Below are positions 1 through 8,268 of a stretch of 60,836 nt of DNA, piece by piece; the stretch's first letter is position 1; each line of letters starts with the position of its first letter. The notes beneath the pieces are model-generated. The model was not told where the DNA came from. It searched no databases and saw only the letters and a list, made by a program, of their open reading frames with translations. Source of the stretch: JAJECS01 sp034428595 (GTDB taxonomy: Bacteria > Chloroflexota > UBA11872); contig DAOUHO010000041.1 in the NCBI GenBank assembly GCA_034428595.1, positions 1 through 60,836 on the forward strand. Reading direction: 5' to 3'. The translations under genes and the position numbers were made by a program.

Positions 1-924
1 GCGTTCCTCGGTGCGGCGGGCGAATTCGACCGCCGTCGCCCTGGCCGGGGCCACGTCGAAGAAGACGATGTTGGTCTCCAGGTCGTCCAACTCGACCGCG
101 AGGCCCGGCGCGTCGCTCACGATCTCGGCCAGCAGGCGCGCGTTGGCGTGATCTTGGGCGAGCTTGGGCGGGGTTTCCTCGAGGGCCACGAGACCCGCCG
201 CGGCAATCACACCCGCCTGCCGCATGCCGCCGCCCAGCATCTTGCGGACGCGCCGCGCCTCGAGGATGAATGCTTCAGATCCGACCAGGAGCGACCCGAC
301 GGGCGCGCCGAGTCCCTTGGACAGGCAGAACTGCACGCTGTCGGCTTCCCTGACGAGGTCGCTGACCGGTGCGCCGAGCGCCGCGGCGGCATTGAAGATG
401 CGCGCGCCGTCCACGTGGACCAGCAAGCCGTGCGCGCGGGCGGTGCGGCCGATCTCGGCCATGTTCTCGGGAGTGACGCACACGCCGCCCGCGCCGTTGT
501 GGGTGTTCTCGACGCACACCAGACGCGTGGTGGCCAGGTGCACGTCCCGCGGCTTGACCGCCGACTCGATGAGCTCGGGGGTGAGCACGCCGCGCGGGGC
601 GTGCACCGTGGTCATGGTGACGCCCGCCAGCGAGGCCCAGCCGCCGACCTCCCACATCACGAGGTGGGCCCGTTCTTCGGCGATGACGTCATCCCGCGGA
701 CGGCAGTGGGTGATGAGGGCGCAGGCGTTGCCCTGGGTGCCGCTGGTGACAAAAAGCGCGGCCGGCTTGTCGAACAGCTCGGCGACGTACTCCTCGAGCC
801 TGTTGACGGTGGGGTCCTCGCCGGAGACGTCGTCACCGACCTCGGCCTCGGCCATGGCACGCCGCATGGAGTCGGTGGGCAGCGTCATGGTGTCGCTGCG
901 CAACTCGATGGGTTTCCGGGTCAT
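1..924 (-). CDS. ltaE: L-threonine aldolase (low-specificity type), C-terminus cut by window edge
   Basis: A PLP enzyme that cleaves L-threonine or L-allo-threonine to glycine and acetaldehyde in the cytoplasm. I translated the minus strand from ATG at 924 without a stop to base 1, giving 308 codons; the family is about 340 residues, so only the tail is missing. The N-terminus carries the family signature ELRSDTMTLPT (residues 7-17). The motif CLSKGLGAP near residue 200 holds the expected Schiff-base lysine, K203. HVDGARIFNA is the Asp-Gly-Ala-Arg cofactor-binding stretch typical of the beta-eliminating lyase fold. It lies 57 bp downstream of the AIR-synthase-like gene in the same direction, so the two may be cotranscribed. 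Family assignment is secure; exact stereospecificity cannot be read from sequence. Confidence 0.9.
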   Translation of the reverse strand, partial: MTRKPIELRSDTMTLPTDSMRRAMAEAEVGDDVSGEDPTVNRLEEYVAELFDKPAALFVTSGTQGNACALITHCRPRDDVIAEERAHLVMWEVGGWASLAGVTMTTVHAPRGVLTPELIESAVKPRDVHLATTRLVCVENTHNGAGGVCVTPENMAEIGRTARAHGLLVHVDGARIFNAAAALGAPVSDLVREADSVQFCLSKGLGAPVGSLLVGSEAFILEARRVRKMLGGGMRQAGVIAAAGLVALEETPPKLAQDHANARLLAEIVSDAPGLAVELDDLETNIVFFDVAPARATAVEFARRTEER

Positions 925-981
925 CGGTCCTCGCGTATGCGGCGCCGGGGCTGGGCGACGCCGATCGTAGCTCGCGGCAAG

Positions 982-2001
982 CTAGACCGATTCCAGATAG
1001 CGCGCCAGCTCGTCGCGGGCGAACGTGGGCATGGGAGCCGCGTCGTCGTCCGCCGCAAACGTCGACCCGGCGTCGCGGTCCACGATCGACCCGATCCGCG
1101 CCGCGTCGATGCCGGTGCGGCGCAGCCTGGAGAGCGCGCCATCGGCTGCGGCGGGATCTACCGCAGCCAGGAGGGCGCCGGATGCGATGAGTCCGAGCGG
1201 ATCGAGGCCCAGGGCGTCGCAGACGGCCCGGCACTCGGGGTAGATGGGGATGGCGTCGCAGTCGATCGCCAGACCAACCTGCGCGGCCTCGGCCAACTCA
1301 TGCAACGCCATGGCCACGCCGCCTTCCGTCGGGTCGTGCATGGCGTGCACGACCGCCCGTTCTTGCAGCAGGATTTCAGCCGCCCGGCGCACCGCGATTC
1401 CCGGGTGGCCGCGCAAGCCGGCTGCGGCGGCAATGACCGCCGGCGCGACCCCGCACGCCCGGAGCGCCGGCGCGTGCTCCTCGGCGAGGATGGCCGTGCC
1501 TTCGATGGCGACCCCGCCGGTAAGGATGACCGCGTCGCCGATGCGCGCGCCCGAAGTTCGCACGACCCCGTCCCGCGGCACGGTGCCCAGCAGGCACCCA
1601 ATGGCCATGGCCCGGTCCAAGCCCACGGTTATCTCCGTGTGCCCGCCAACCAGCGCCACGTCGTGCGCCCGCGCCGCCTGCGCCAGGTCGTCCAAGAGCC
1701 GACGGGCGCCCTCCGCGTCGATGCCTTCCGGCAGCAGCAGCGTGGTCACCAGCCAGCGCGGGCGCGCGCCCGTGGTCACGAGGTCATTTTCGTTGACGGC
1801 GAGCAGATCGTGGGCGAGCTGGGCGCTGCCGAAGGTGATCGGGTCGGAGGCGGCGACAAGGAGCTCATCGCCGCCAAGATCCAGCACGGCCGCGTCTTCG
1901 CCGATGGCCGCACCGAGGACCACGTCGGCCGGCGGGGCGGGCACCCCGCGTAGGAATTGCCGGAGCAGGTCGGGAGGGAGCTTTCCCGCGGGCAGGTTCA
2001 C
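982..2001 (-). CDS. AIR synthase/HypE superfamily protein
   Basis: A 339-residue protein of the PurM/HypE/ThiL/SelD ATP-binding superfamily. The N-terminal stretch GEDAAVLDLGGDELLVAASDP (near residues 32-52, acidic Asp pairs for Mg-ATP) and the later MHDPTEGGVAMALHELAEAA are superfamily hallmarks. HypE itself ends in a conserved cysteine that receives the carbamoyl group; this protein ends in ELARYLESV with no terminal Cys, and no other hydrogenase maturation gene is present. It is therefore probably not HypE but one of the uncharacterised AIR-synthase-related proteins often found in Chloroflexota and archaea. Start is GTG at 2001, only 42 bp from the divergent methyltransferase ATG at 2043. 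Substrate unknown. Confidence 0.75.
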   Translation of the reverse strand: MNLPAGKLPPDLLRQFLRGVPAPPADVVLGAAIGEDAAVLDLGGDELLVAASDPITFGSAQLAHDLLAVNENDLVTTGARPRWLVTTLLLPEGIDAEGARRLLDDLAQAARAHDVALVGGHTEITVGLDRAMAIGCLLGTVPRDGVVRTSGARIGDAVILTGGVAIEGTAILAEEHAPALRACGVAPAVIAAAAGLRGHPGIAVRRAAEILLQERAVVHAMHDPTEGGVAMALHELAEAAQVGLAIDCDAIPIYPECRAVCDALGLDPLGLIASGALLAAVDPAAADGALSRLRRTGIDAARIGSIVDRDAGSTFAADDDAAPMPTFARDELARYLESV

Positions 2002-2042
2002 GGCCGATCGCCGTGGGCGCTAGGATTCGGCAGGGGGAGCCC

Positions 2043-3263
2043 ATGCGCGATGCCCAACGGACCGGCGCGGGGGGCGCCATGGCGGAGGAGCCCGCGGCGC
2101 CGGCGCACGACACCCGCGAGAGCGCGCGCCTTCGCGAGGCGCTGGTTCAGAAGCTGGCGCATGCGGCCACGTTACGCGATCCCCGCATCACCGCCGCGCT
2201 CCGAGCCGTGCCGCGGCACGCGTTCGTGCCCGAAGCCACCCTGGAACGCTCCTACCAGGACACGGTGGTCCCGGTGAAGTACGAGGACGACGAGCTGCTG
2301 AGCACCCTCTCCCAGCCTTCCGCGATCGTGGTGATGCTGGAGCAGTTGCAGGTCGGCGCGGGCATGCGCGTGCTGGAGATCGGCACCGGCACGGGCTATA
2401 ACGCCGCGCTGCTGGCGGAGCTGGTCGGACCGAACGGCCAGGTGGCCACCGTGGACATCGATGAGGATCTGACCCGGCGGGCCCGAGAGGCGCTGCGAAG
2501 CGTCGGCTACGGGGCCGTGAAGGTCCACACCAGCGATGGTTTCGACGGCGCCGCGGATGGCGCTCCGTACGACCGGATCGAGTTGAGCGCGGCGACGCCG
2601 GTCATCTCGCCCTCCTGGACCAAGCAGCTGGTCGACGGCGGGTTGCTGGTGGGTCCCATCAACGTGAAGGGGTTGCCGTTTCTCACCCCGGCGTTTCGCA
2701 AGCACGGGACGCGTTTGGTTGCCGAATCGATGCGCGCGTGCAGCTTCCTGTCGCTGCGCGGGTCCGCCGCGGCCGCGAGTGCAGTTTTTCGATTGCCGGT
2801 GCGGCCCAAGCTCCGGTTCGTGTGGGAATCGCCGGACGAGTTTCCCGCCGGCGTGCTGACGCGGGTGTTCCGCCAGAAGCGCCAGATGCGCGACGAGGTG
2901 CCCATTGCCTGGGGGGCGGCGGCCTACGTGCTGCTGACGAACGGCGACGCGTTTGTGACCGAAGCCAGCGACGGCCGCGTGCGCGGAATCTCGCTGCTGG
3001 ACCGCGAATCCGAGTCGCTGGCGAGCATCATGACGTCGAGCGACGGGTGGGGCACGGCGGGCGTGGTGGTCTACGGCGCCGACGGCGCCCACTCGCGCCT
3101 GGCCGCGTCGATCGACGAATGGGCCAAACGCGGGCGGCCAGCCGTCGAGGCCCTGCAGCTGACCGCGGTGCCCTCTCCGGGTCCCGAGCGGTTGGGACCC
3201 GGCGAATACCTGGTCCGTAAGCCCTACTACGACCTGATTGCTAGCTACGACACGCCGCACTAG
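2043..3263 (+). CDS. PCMT-like (protein-L-isoaspartate O-methyltransferase family) methyltransferase with C-terminal extension
   Basis: A 406-residue SAM-dependent methyltransferase. The N-terminal ~210 residues match the PCMT fold: AVPRHAFVPE, the Gly-rich SAM motif VLEIGTGTGYNAALLAE from residue 110, an acidic strand end (VATVDIDEDL), and the post-motif DGFDGAADGAPYDRIELSAA. Classic PCMT is about 210-230 residues, so about 190 C-terminal residues are extra; they look like the substrate domain seen in peptide-modifying relatives of PCMT, but I see no precursor peptide nearby. I prefer ATG at 2043, preceded by AGGGGGA at good spacing, over an upstream GTG at 2013. pabB follows within 25 bp and may be cotranscribed. 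Confidence 0.75.
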   Translation: MRDAQRTGAGGAMAEEPAAPAHDTRESARLREALVQKLAHAATLRDPRITAALRAVPRHAFVPEATLERSYQDTVVPVKYEDDELLSTLSQPSAIVVMLEQLQVGAGMRVLEIGTGTGYNAALLAELVGPNGQVATVDIDEDLTRRAREALRSVGYGAVKVHTSDGFDGAADGAPYDRIELSAATPVISPSWTKQLVDGGLLVGPINVKGLPFLTPAFRKHGTRLVAESMRACSFLSLRGSAAAASAVFRLPVRPKLRFVWESPDEFPAGVLTRVFRQKRQMRDEVPIAWGAAAYVLLTNGDAFVTEASDGRVRGISLLDRESESLASIMTSSDGWGTAGVVVYGADGAHSRLAASIDEWAKRGRPAVEALQLTAVPSPGPERLGPGEYLVRKPYYDLIASYDTPH

Positions 3264-3288
3264 GGCGCCGGAAACCTCCACGTGGCGG

Positions 3289-4632
3289 ATGGCGGCCGTC
3301 GGCGCCGTCCCTCCGCTGCGGGAATGCGCGTCGAACTTCGCCGACTTGCCGCACCTAGCGGTGCTCGACGGCGGCCCGGACGACAGCGGGCGCTGGACCT
3401 ATCTGGCAGCCGACCCGGCGCAATGCCTGGTGTGGGATAGACACGGCGGCGACGGCTTTACCGGGCTTGAGTCTCTGCTTGGACCCGACGACCGGCACCC
3501 GGAGTGGCCGGCGCCTTTCAGCGGCGGCGCCATTGGCTACCTGGCCTACGATGCGGTATTCGACTTGGAGACGTTGCGCGTGCCGCCCGCGCCGGCCCCC
3601 GCGGGCTATCTCTGGGCCGGCGTCTACGACCGGGTGATCGCGCGGGATGAAATGACCGGCGAGGGCTGGGTCGCGGCCACCAGCCGCTTCGGGCGCGATC
3701 CGCAACGGCTCGTGGACGAGGCCCGCGCGCGGCTCGCGACGCCGCCCACCAGACCGCGGGAGGTGCGCGCGTCCGGCGTCACCACGAATCTCGGCCGCGG
3801 TGCCTACGGCGAACGGGTGCGACGAATCCTGGACTACATCGCGGCGGGCGATTGCTACCAAGTCAACCTGGCGCGGCGACTGACGCTTCAGTGCCAGGCA
3901 TCGAGCCTCGACGTGTATCGACAGCTGGTGGATCGGCACCCGGCGCCATTCGGCGCGCTCATTCGAGCGGGGCCGGTCGACGTCGTGAGCGCCTCACCGG
4001 AGCTCTTCATCCGCAGCGACGGCCGGCGGGCGGTGGCGCGTCCCATCAAGGGAACCCGACCTCGGAGTCAGGATCCGGCCGAGGACCGGCGCCGGGCCCG
4101 TGCGTTGCGCGCCAGCGCCAAGGATCGCGCGGAGAACGTGATGATCGTGGACGTGATGCGCAACGACTTCGGGCGCGTGTGTACGCCGGGAAGCGTGCGG
4201 GCGCCGATCCTGTGGTCGGTGGAGCCGCACCCGACGGTATGGCAGCTCGTGTCAGTGATCCGCGGCGAGCTGGCCGAGGGGGCAACGTCGCTCGACCTGC
4301 TCCGCGCCTGTGCGCCGAGCGGCTCCGTGACCGGCGCGCCGAAGCTGCGCGCCATCGAGATCATCGACGAGCTGGAACCGGAGCGTCGCGGGGTCTACTG
4401 CGGGAGCGTGTTTCGGCTCGGATTCGACGGCGCGCTGACCGCGAGCGTGGCTATTCGGACGCTGCAGCTGGCGAACGGGCAGGCCAGCCTGGACGTGGGA
4501 GCGGGGATTGTGGCGGACTCAGATCCGGATCTCGAATTCGACGAGACGTCAGACAAGGCGCGCGGGATCCTGGCCGCGCTGGGTACTCGGGAAAAAGCGC
4601 CGCCGCCAGCCACGCGCCAAGGGCAGGTTTGA
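3289..4632 (+). CDS. pabB: aminodeoxychorismate synthase component I
   Basis: Converts chorismate (with ammonia from a PabA-type amidotransferase) to 4-amino-4-deoxychorismate for folate synthesis. The 447-residue product has the chorismate-binding domain in its C-terminal half: AGDCYQVNLARR, VSASPELFI, the key PIKGTRPR motif (residues 252-259, K254), AENVMIVDVMRNDFGRV, and SGSVTGAPKLRAIEII. A Lys in PIKGT distinguishes PabB from anthranilate synthase TrpE, which has PIAGT. No pabA or pabC lies in the window. The open frame extends back to a TTG at 3238 that overlaps the preceding gene; ATG at 3289 gives the normal family length. Confidence 0.88.
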   Translation: MAAVGAVPPLRECASNFADLPHLAVLDGGPDDSGRWTYLAADPAQCLVWDRHGGDGFTGLESLLGPDDRHPEWPAPFSGGAIGYLAYDAVFDLETLRVPPAPAPAGYLWAGVYDRVIARDEMTGEGWVAATSRFGRDPQRLVDEARARLATPPTRPREVRASGVTTNLGRGAYGERVRRILDYIAAGDCYQVNLARRLTLQCQASSLDVYRQLVDRHPAPFGALIRAGPVDVVSASPELFIRSDGRRAVARPIKGTRPRSQDPAEDRRRARALRASAKDRAENVMIVDVMRNDFGRVCTPGSVRAPILWSVEPHPTVWQLVSVIRGELAEGATSLDLLRACAPSGSVTGAPKLRAIEIIDELEPERRGVYCGSVFRLGFDGALTASVAIRTLQLANGQASLDVGAGIVADSDPDLEFDETSDKARGILAALGTREKAPPPATRQGQV

Positions 4633-4726
4633 AACCCGCTCCTACATCCGATCAGTCTGCCCTATCCGTGAGACGCTATCGGTTGCAAGCGCCGCGCCCG
4701 CCGGTTCATTTCGCTGAACGGGTCCG

Positions 4727-5194
4727 CTAGGGATCCAGGTAGCGCGCCTGCACCCAGCCGTCGGGCTCCAGCTCGACCCAGCTGAGCCCATCCGAGGTTC
4801 GTTGCCGGCCGGTGAGCCGCACCTCCGTCTGGAAGAGCAGCACCCGGATCACGGCTGCCCGGACGGTGGGTTCGACCCGGACGTTGAGTCCGTCCGTGGC
4901 ATTGACGCGACGATTCAGCGCGGGCGTGGGCGTGGGCACCGGCGTTAGAGTTGGGGTGGGCGTCGGCGTGACCAACGGCATCACGGTTGGCGCACCTTCG
5001 GGAGGCGCGACGGCCGGTCGCGGCACGACCGGGGCGCTGACCGCCGGCGACACGGTCACCGCCGACAGGTCGATCGGCGGACCGCCGAAGAGGAATCGCA
5101 GCACGATGATGCCGACCACCGGCACCGCCAGCGTGCCGAGGACGCCCAGGGCCACTCCGAGATGGCCCCGCAGCCAGCCTGCCCAGCGCTCCAC
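4727..5194 (-). CDS. membrane-anchored protein with Pro/Thr linker and bacterial SH3 domain
   Basis: A 155-residue protein. Residues ~9-36 form one hydrophobic segment (signal anchor), followed by a Val/Pro-rich stretch and a TPTPTPT-type linker (about residues 70-92) typical of extracytoplasmic spacers. The C-terminal ~60 residues (NATDGLNVRVEPTVRAAVIRVL ... WVELEPDGWVQARYLDP in outline) are a bacterial SH3 (SH3_3-type) domain, which usually binds cell-wall or glycan ligands. It would be tethered to the membrane with SH3 outside. It stands alone, convergent with pabB and separated from neighbours by repeats. Confidence 0.75.
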   Translation of the reverse strand: MERWAGWLRGHLGVALGVLGTLAVPVVGIIVLRFLFGGPPIDLSAVTVSPAVSAPVVPRPAVAPPEGAPTVMPLVTPTPTPTLTPVPTPTPALNRRVNATDGLNVRVEPTVRAAVIRVLLFQTEVRLTGRQRTSDGLSWVELEPDGWVQARYLDP

Positions 5195-5526
5195 GCCGCT
5201 TCGCCACCTCTTGGCCGAACGTGCCGGCCAACCCTAGCGCACGGCCGGCGGGCGTGATCCGGTGGCCCGCGCAGCGTGCAGCGTGGGACAGCCGGTGGTT
5301 GAATTTCCCAGGCTGCGCGCAGCCTGGGCCACCGGGCGCACTCACTCCCGTATCAAGTACGGGGCAGGCTCTGACCCTCTTCCATCAAGGGAGAGGGGAC
5401 CGCACGGCGTCGGGCACCACCGGTTGCCCGCGATCCCAGGAGCGGTCGGGCCTGGAATCCGGCCTCCGCCAGAATGACGGTAGGTGACGCAACGGCCCCC
5501 TCGGCCGCCCTGCTCGTCGCTCCCGG
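5195..5526. repeat. intergenic stretch made largely of dispersed short palindromic repeats
   Basis: This 332-bp gap has no convincing gene. It contains a chain of repeats that recur elsewhere in the window: a GTGGCCCGCGCAGCGTGCAG unit (about 5259-5290), CAGGCTGCGCGCAGCCTGGG (5309-5328, recurring near 59859 and in variant form near 55470), a CTCTTCCATCAAGGGAGAGG unit (about 5375-5397, recurring in at least eight other places), and a 'CCTGGAATCCGG...GAATGACGG' unit (5450-5480, recurring near 33925 and 46893). They look like REP/MITE-like elements collected downstream of converging or ending genes. Confidence 0.7.
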
Positions 5527-5958
5527 CTAGTCGGCGGCAGCCTCGCCGCCCGGCCAGGGGGGCCAGTTTCCGAAGGCTTTAGCCGTGCGGCCCCCATAGG
5601 CCACGGCCACGAGGCCTCGCGCCTCGTCGCCGATGCCGACGAGCATGCCGTTCGCCCGGCCGCCGGCACTGATGGCGATGACGCCGCTGGCCGACCCCGC
5701 GCCGATGGCAATGACGCCGACGGCGTTGAAGAGGCTGACGGCGATCACGCCAACCGCAACGATCGGGCTCATCGCGAACGTCCCCACGCCAACCACATAG
5801 GCGAGCGCCGTCCCCTCGACGACCACGCCTTCCATGTCGACGACGCCGAACGCACCGAGCAACACGACGACCACCGTGGCCACCAGCACGCCCAGCGTGG
5901 CTAGCCCGGATACCCCTCGAGCGACGTTGCCGACGGTTGCCTTGCCTGTTTCCGTCAT
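5527..5958 (-). CDS. hydrophobic Gly/Val/Ala-rich repeat protein, function unknown
   Basis: A 143-residue, almost wholly hydrophobic protein. The start ATG at 5958 is preceded by AGGAGGAGG-type Shine-Dalgarno sequence, which is among the strongest in the window, supporting it as a real gene. Residues ~17-45 look like a transmembrane segment. From about residue 55 onward the sequence is built of short repeats of the form VGVIAxx: VGTFAMSPI, VGVIAVSLFNA, VGVIAIGAGSA, SGVIAISAGGRA, GMLVGIGDEA, GLVAVAYGG. Such regular turns suggest a glycine-zipper or solenoid in or on the membrane. No catalytic motif is seen and no family function is claimed. Confidence 0.65.
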   Translation of the reverse strand: MTETGKATVGNVARGVSGLATLGVLVATVVVVLLGAFGVVDMEGVVVEGTALAYVVGVGTFAMSPIVAVGVIAVSLFNAVGVIAIGAGSASGVIAISAGGRANGMLVGIGDEARGLVAVAYGGRTAKAFGNWPPWPGGEAAAD

Positions 5959-6194
5959 GGTTGCCTCCTCCTGCGCCCCAGCCTGCGTCGTGGCCCACCG
6001 TTGGTCAACGGCCCCCAGGCTGAAGTTGTGGGCGACTTTAGACGTCTGAGCGCCGCATGGAAACCCAGCCCCGGGGGCACTCTCAATTTGTCAATTGACT
6101 TGCGGGGATGGAATCCCGCTCCCCGCCTTCGCGGGGACAGGCTCCGCGGGACTGACGGACTCAACGTAGCGCACACCCCGGGGCTGACACGCCG

Positions 6195-6224
6195 TTGCAG
6201 AAGCGGCGCCCCGCCGCCTACAAT
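6195..6224 (+). promoter_or_regulatory. predicted sigma-70-type promoter of glnA
   Basis: TTGCAG (6195-6200), an 18-nt spacer, and TACAAT (6219-6224) form a near-consensus promoter. It would give a leader of about 130 nt before the glnA ATG at 6364. Motif match only; not tested. Confidence 0.5.
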
Positions 6225-6283
6225 CCATGGCCGTCGATGGACGGTGTCCGCACGGTGCCAGAGTTGGTGCCCCGGGCGGGATC

Positions 6284-6320
6284 GCGCCCATGCAGCGCTG
6301 CCGCTGCTGGGCGTTTTTTG
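6284..6320 (+). terminator. attenuator-like hairpin with T-tract in the glnA leader
   Basis: GCCCATGCAGCG pairs with CGCTGCTGGGC across a very short loop (6286-6311), followed immediately by GTTTTTTG (6313-6320). This is the form of an intrinsic terminator, but it sits between the predicted promoter and the glnA start, 44 nt before the ATG. It could therefore be an attenuator under nitrogen control. It may instead end a transcript entering from upstream, though no plus-strand gene lies in the preceding 1.3 kb. Confidence 0.6.
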
Positions 6321-6363
6321 TTTGGTCGAGCGCGCGGCGCCCGGCCGGGGAGGACAAGTCGAA

Positions 6364-7806
6364 ATGGCAGACGCCTCACAAGCAGACCTGGTCCAAGCGG
6401 CGCTTCGTAAAGCGCGGGACGCCGACTGCCGCATCGTGGACGTTCGCTTCACCGATATTCCGGGCACGTGGCAGCACTTCTCCATTCCGCTGGACAAGCT
6501 GGACGAGGACGTGTTCACCGAGGGCCTGGGGTTCGATGGATCAAGCGTGCGGGGATTCCAGCAGATCCATGAGAGCGACATGCTGGTGATGCCCGACCCC
6601 ACCACGGCGTTCGTAGACCCCACGCTGGAAGTACCCACGCTGGTGCTCACGGGCAACATTCAGGACCCGGTGACTGGCGAGCCGTACTCGCGCGATCCGC
6701 GATACGTGGCGCAGAAGGCCGAGCAGCACCTCATCGACAGCGGCATCGCGGACGTGAGCTATTGGGGGCCGGAGGCCGAGTTCTTCATCCTCAACAGCGT
6801 CCGGTTCGACCAGAGCGCCAACGCGGCCTTCTACTTCATCGACTCCGAGGAGGGCATTTGGAATTCGGGCGCGGACGACGCGCACGCGCCGAACCTGGGG
6901 AACCGCCCGCTGCACAAGCGGGGCTATTTCCCCGTCCCGCCCAACGACAAGCTGCAGGACCTGCGCTCGCGGATGACGCTGGCGCTGATGGACGTGGGCA
7001 TTGACGTCGAGCTGCACCACCACGAGGTCGCCACCGGCGGCCAGGCCGAGATCGACATCCGGTACGGCCCGATGACGCAGATCGGCGACCAGATGATGCT
7101 CTTCAAGTACATCATCAAGAACGTGGCGCGGCAGCACGGCTACACCGTGACCTTCATGCCTAAGCCGATATTCGGCGACAACGGATCGGGCATGCACGTC
7201 CACCAGAGCCTGTGGAAGAACGGAACCAATCTCTTCTACGACGCGGACGGCTACGCGATGTTGAGCGAGACGGCCCGGCACTACATCGGCGGCTTGCTGC
7301 GGCACGCCCCGGCGCTGCTGGCCTTCTGCGCACCCACGACAAACTCGTATCGGCGCCTGGTGCCGGGATTCGAGGCGCCGGTGAACCTGGTGTACTCCCA
7401 GCGCAACCGCAGCGCGTGCGTGCGCATCCCGGCGTACTCACCGAGCCCGGCCGCGCGGCGCGTCGAGTTTCGCCCGCCTGACCCAAGCGCCAATCCCTAC
7501 CTCGCCTGCGCGGCCATGCTGATGGCTGGCCTGGACGGCATTCGCAACCAGATCGAGCCCCCGGCCCCGGTGGATCTCGACCTGTACGACTTGGAGCCCG
7601 AGGAGGCGGCCAAGGTGCAGTCGGTGCCCGGATCGCTCTACGAGGTGCTGGACGCGCTGGAAGCCGACCACGCGTTCCTGCGGGAAGGCGGCGTGTTCAC
7701 CCAGGACTTGATCGACACCTGGCTGGACTACAAGCGCACCGTCGAAGCGGACGAGGTGAACCTGCGGCCGCACCCGTACGAGTTCATGCTCTACTACGAC
7801 GTGTAG
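6364..7806 (+). CDS. glnA: glutamine synthetase type I
   Basis: Makes glutamine from glutamate, ammonia and ATP as a cytoplasmic dodecamer. The 480-residue product has the full GSI pattern: DVRFTDIPGTWQHFSIP, GFDGSSVRGF, the metal-binding Glu region (WGPEAEFFI), HHHEVATGGQAEID, NGSGMHVHQSLW (catalytic His), PGFEAPVNLVYSQRNRSA and RIPAYSPSP. DLDLYDLEPEEA near residue 408 has the Tyr that is adenylylated in GSI-beta enzymes, so activity may be controlled by covalent modification; no glnE is in the window. ATG at 6364 is used because it aligns with the family N-terminus, although the frame stays open upstream to 6001. The leader holds an attenuator-like hairpin. Confidence 0.95.
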   Translation: MADASQADLVQAALRKARDADCRIVDVRFTDIPGTWQHFSIPLDKLDEDVFTEGLGFDGSSVRGFQQIHESDMLVMPDPTTAFVDPTLEVPTLVLTGNIQDPVTGEPYSRDPRYVAQKAEQHLIDSGIADVSYWGPEAEFFILNSVRFDQSANAAFYFIDSEEGIWNSGADDAHAPNLGNRPLHKRGYFPVPPNDKLQDLRSRMTLALMDVGIDVELHHHEVATGGQAEIDIRYGPMTQIGDQMMLFKYIIKNVARQHGYTVTFMPKPIFGDNGSGMHVHQSLWKNGTNLFYDADGYAMLSETARHYIGGLLRHAPALLAFCAPTTNSYRRLVPGFEAPVNLVYSQRNRSACVRIPAYSPSPAARRVEFRPPDPSANPYLACAAMLMAGLDGIRNQIEPPAPVDLDLYDLEPEEAAKVQSVPGSLYEVLDALEADHAFLREGGVFTQDLIDTWLDYKRTVEADEVNLRPHPYEFMLYYDV

Positions 7807-7824
7807 GCGATTGCGGAGAGCGGG

Positions 7825-8268
7825 TTAGCCGCCCGCCGAATCCTCTGAATCGTCGTCCGGAAACGCCTGGCCCAGATCGACCAGGGTCGGCGAGGCGCCG
7901 GGGTGCCGTCGGCGCACGGCGAGGATCCGGTTGATGAACCGTGCGACGCGCCCGGTGCCGACGGGAGACGCTGCGTGTCGCGGGGCCTGTTCGACCGCGT
8001 CCACGCGCGCGCCAGCGAGGTCATCGGGTGGATTGGCGGCGGCTTCCGCGGGCCTGAGCACGCGAAGGGTCGAAATGGCGGCTCCCGGGGGAGCCGCCGT
8101 GCGTCCCACGGCCACGCGCGCCGTGCGCTCGCCGTCGTCGGCGGCTATCACGACTCGCTGGCCGACCTCCGGCGTGAGATCGCCCGGGTCGAGCCATAGC
8201 ACGGGACCGTTGTGGCGCAGGCGCATGCCGATGACGTAGCGAATCGGCGGCGGTGAGTCGACGGTCAC
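7825..8268 (-). CDS. PSP1/RicT-like protein, short form
   Basis: A 147-residue protein whose first ~75 residues match the start of PSP1-domain (YaaT/RicT) proteins: YVIGMRLRHNGPVLWLDPGD, VGQRVVIAADDGERTARVAVG. In Bacillus the same gene follows holB, and here its GTG start (8266-8268) overlaps the holB stop as GTGA, so context supports the assignment. Full RicT proteins are about 270 residues and contain a Cys-rich 'CGRPLCC' region; this protein ends before that and has an unrelated Arg/Ala-rich tail with an acidic end (FPDDDSEDSAGG). It may be a reduced form or a C-terminally replaced one. Role in RNA or Y-complex function cannot be assumed. Confidence 0.6.
   Translation of the reverse strand: MTVDSPPPIRYVIGMRLRHNGPVLWLDPGDLTPEVGQRVVIAADDGERTARVAVGRTAAPPGAAISTLRVLRPAEAAANPPDDLAGARVDAVEQAPRHAASPVGTGRVARFINRILAVRRRHPGASPTLVDLGQAFPDDDSEDSAGG

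Noticed and set aside
148..1953. Very long open frame on the plus strand (601 codons)
   Set aside because: It lies antisense to the threonine aldolase and AIR-synthase-like genes, has Arg/Gly/His-biased composition and no recognisable domain; an artefact of high GC.
982..2001. Calling the AIR-synthase-like protein HypE
   Set aside because: The C-terminal cysteine needed by HypE is absent and no hyp or hydrogenase gene is nearby.
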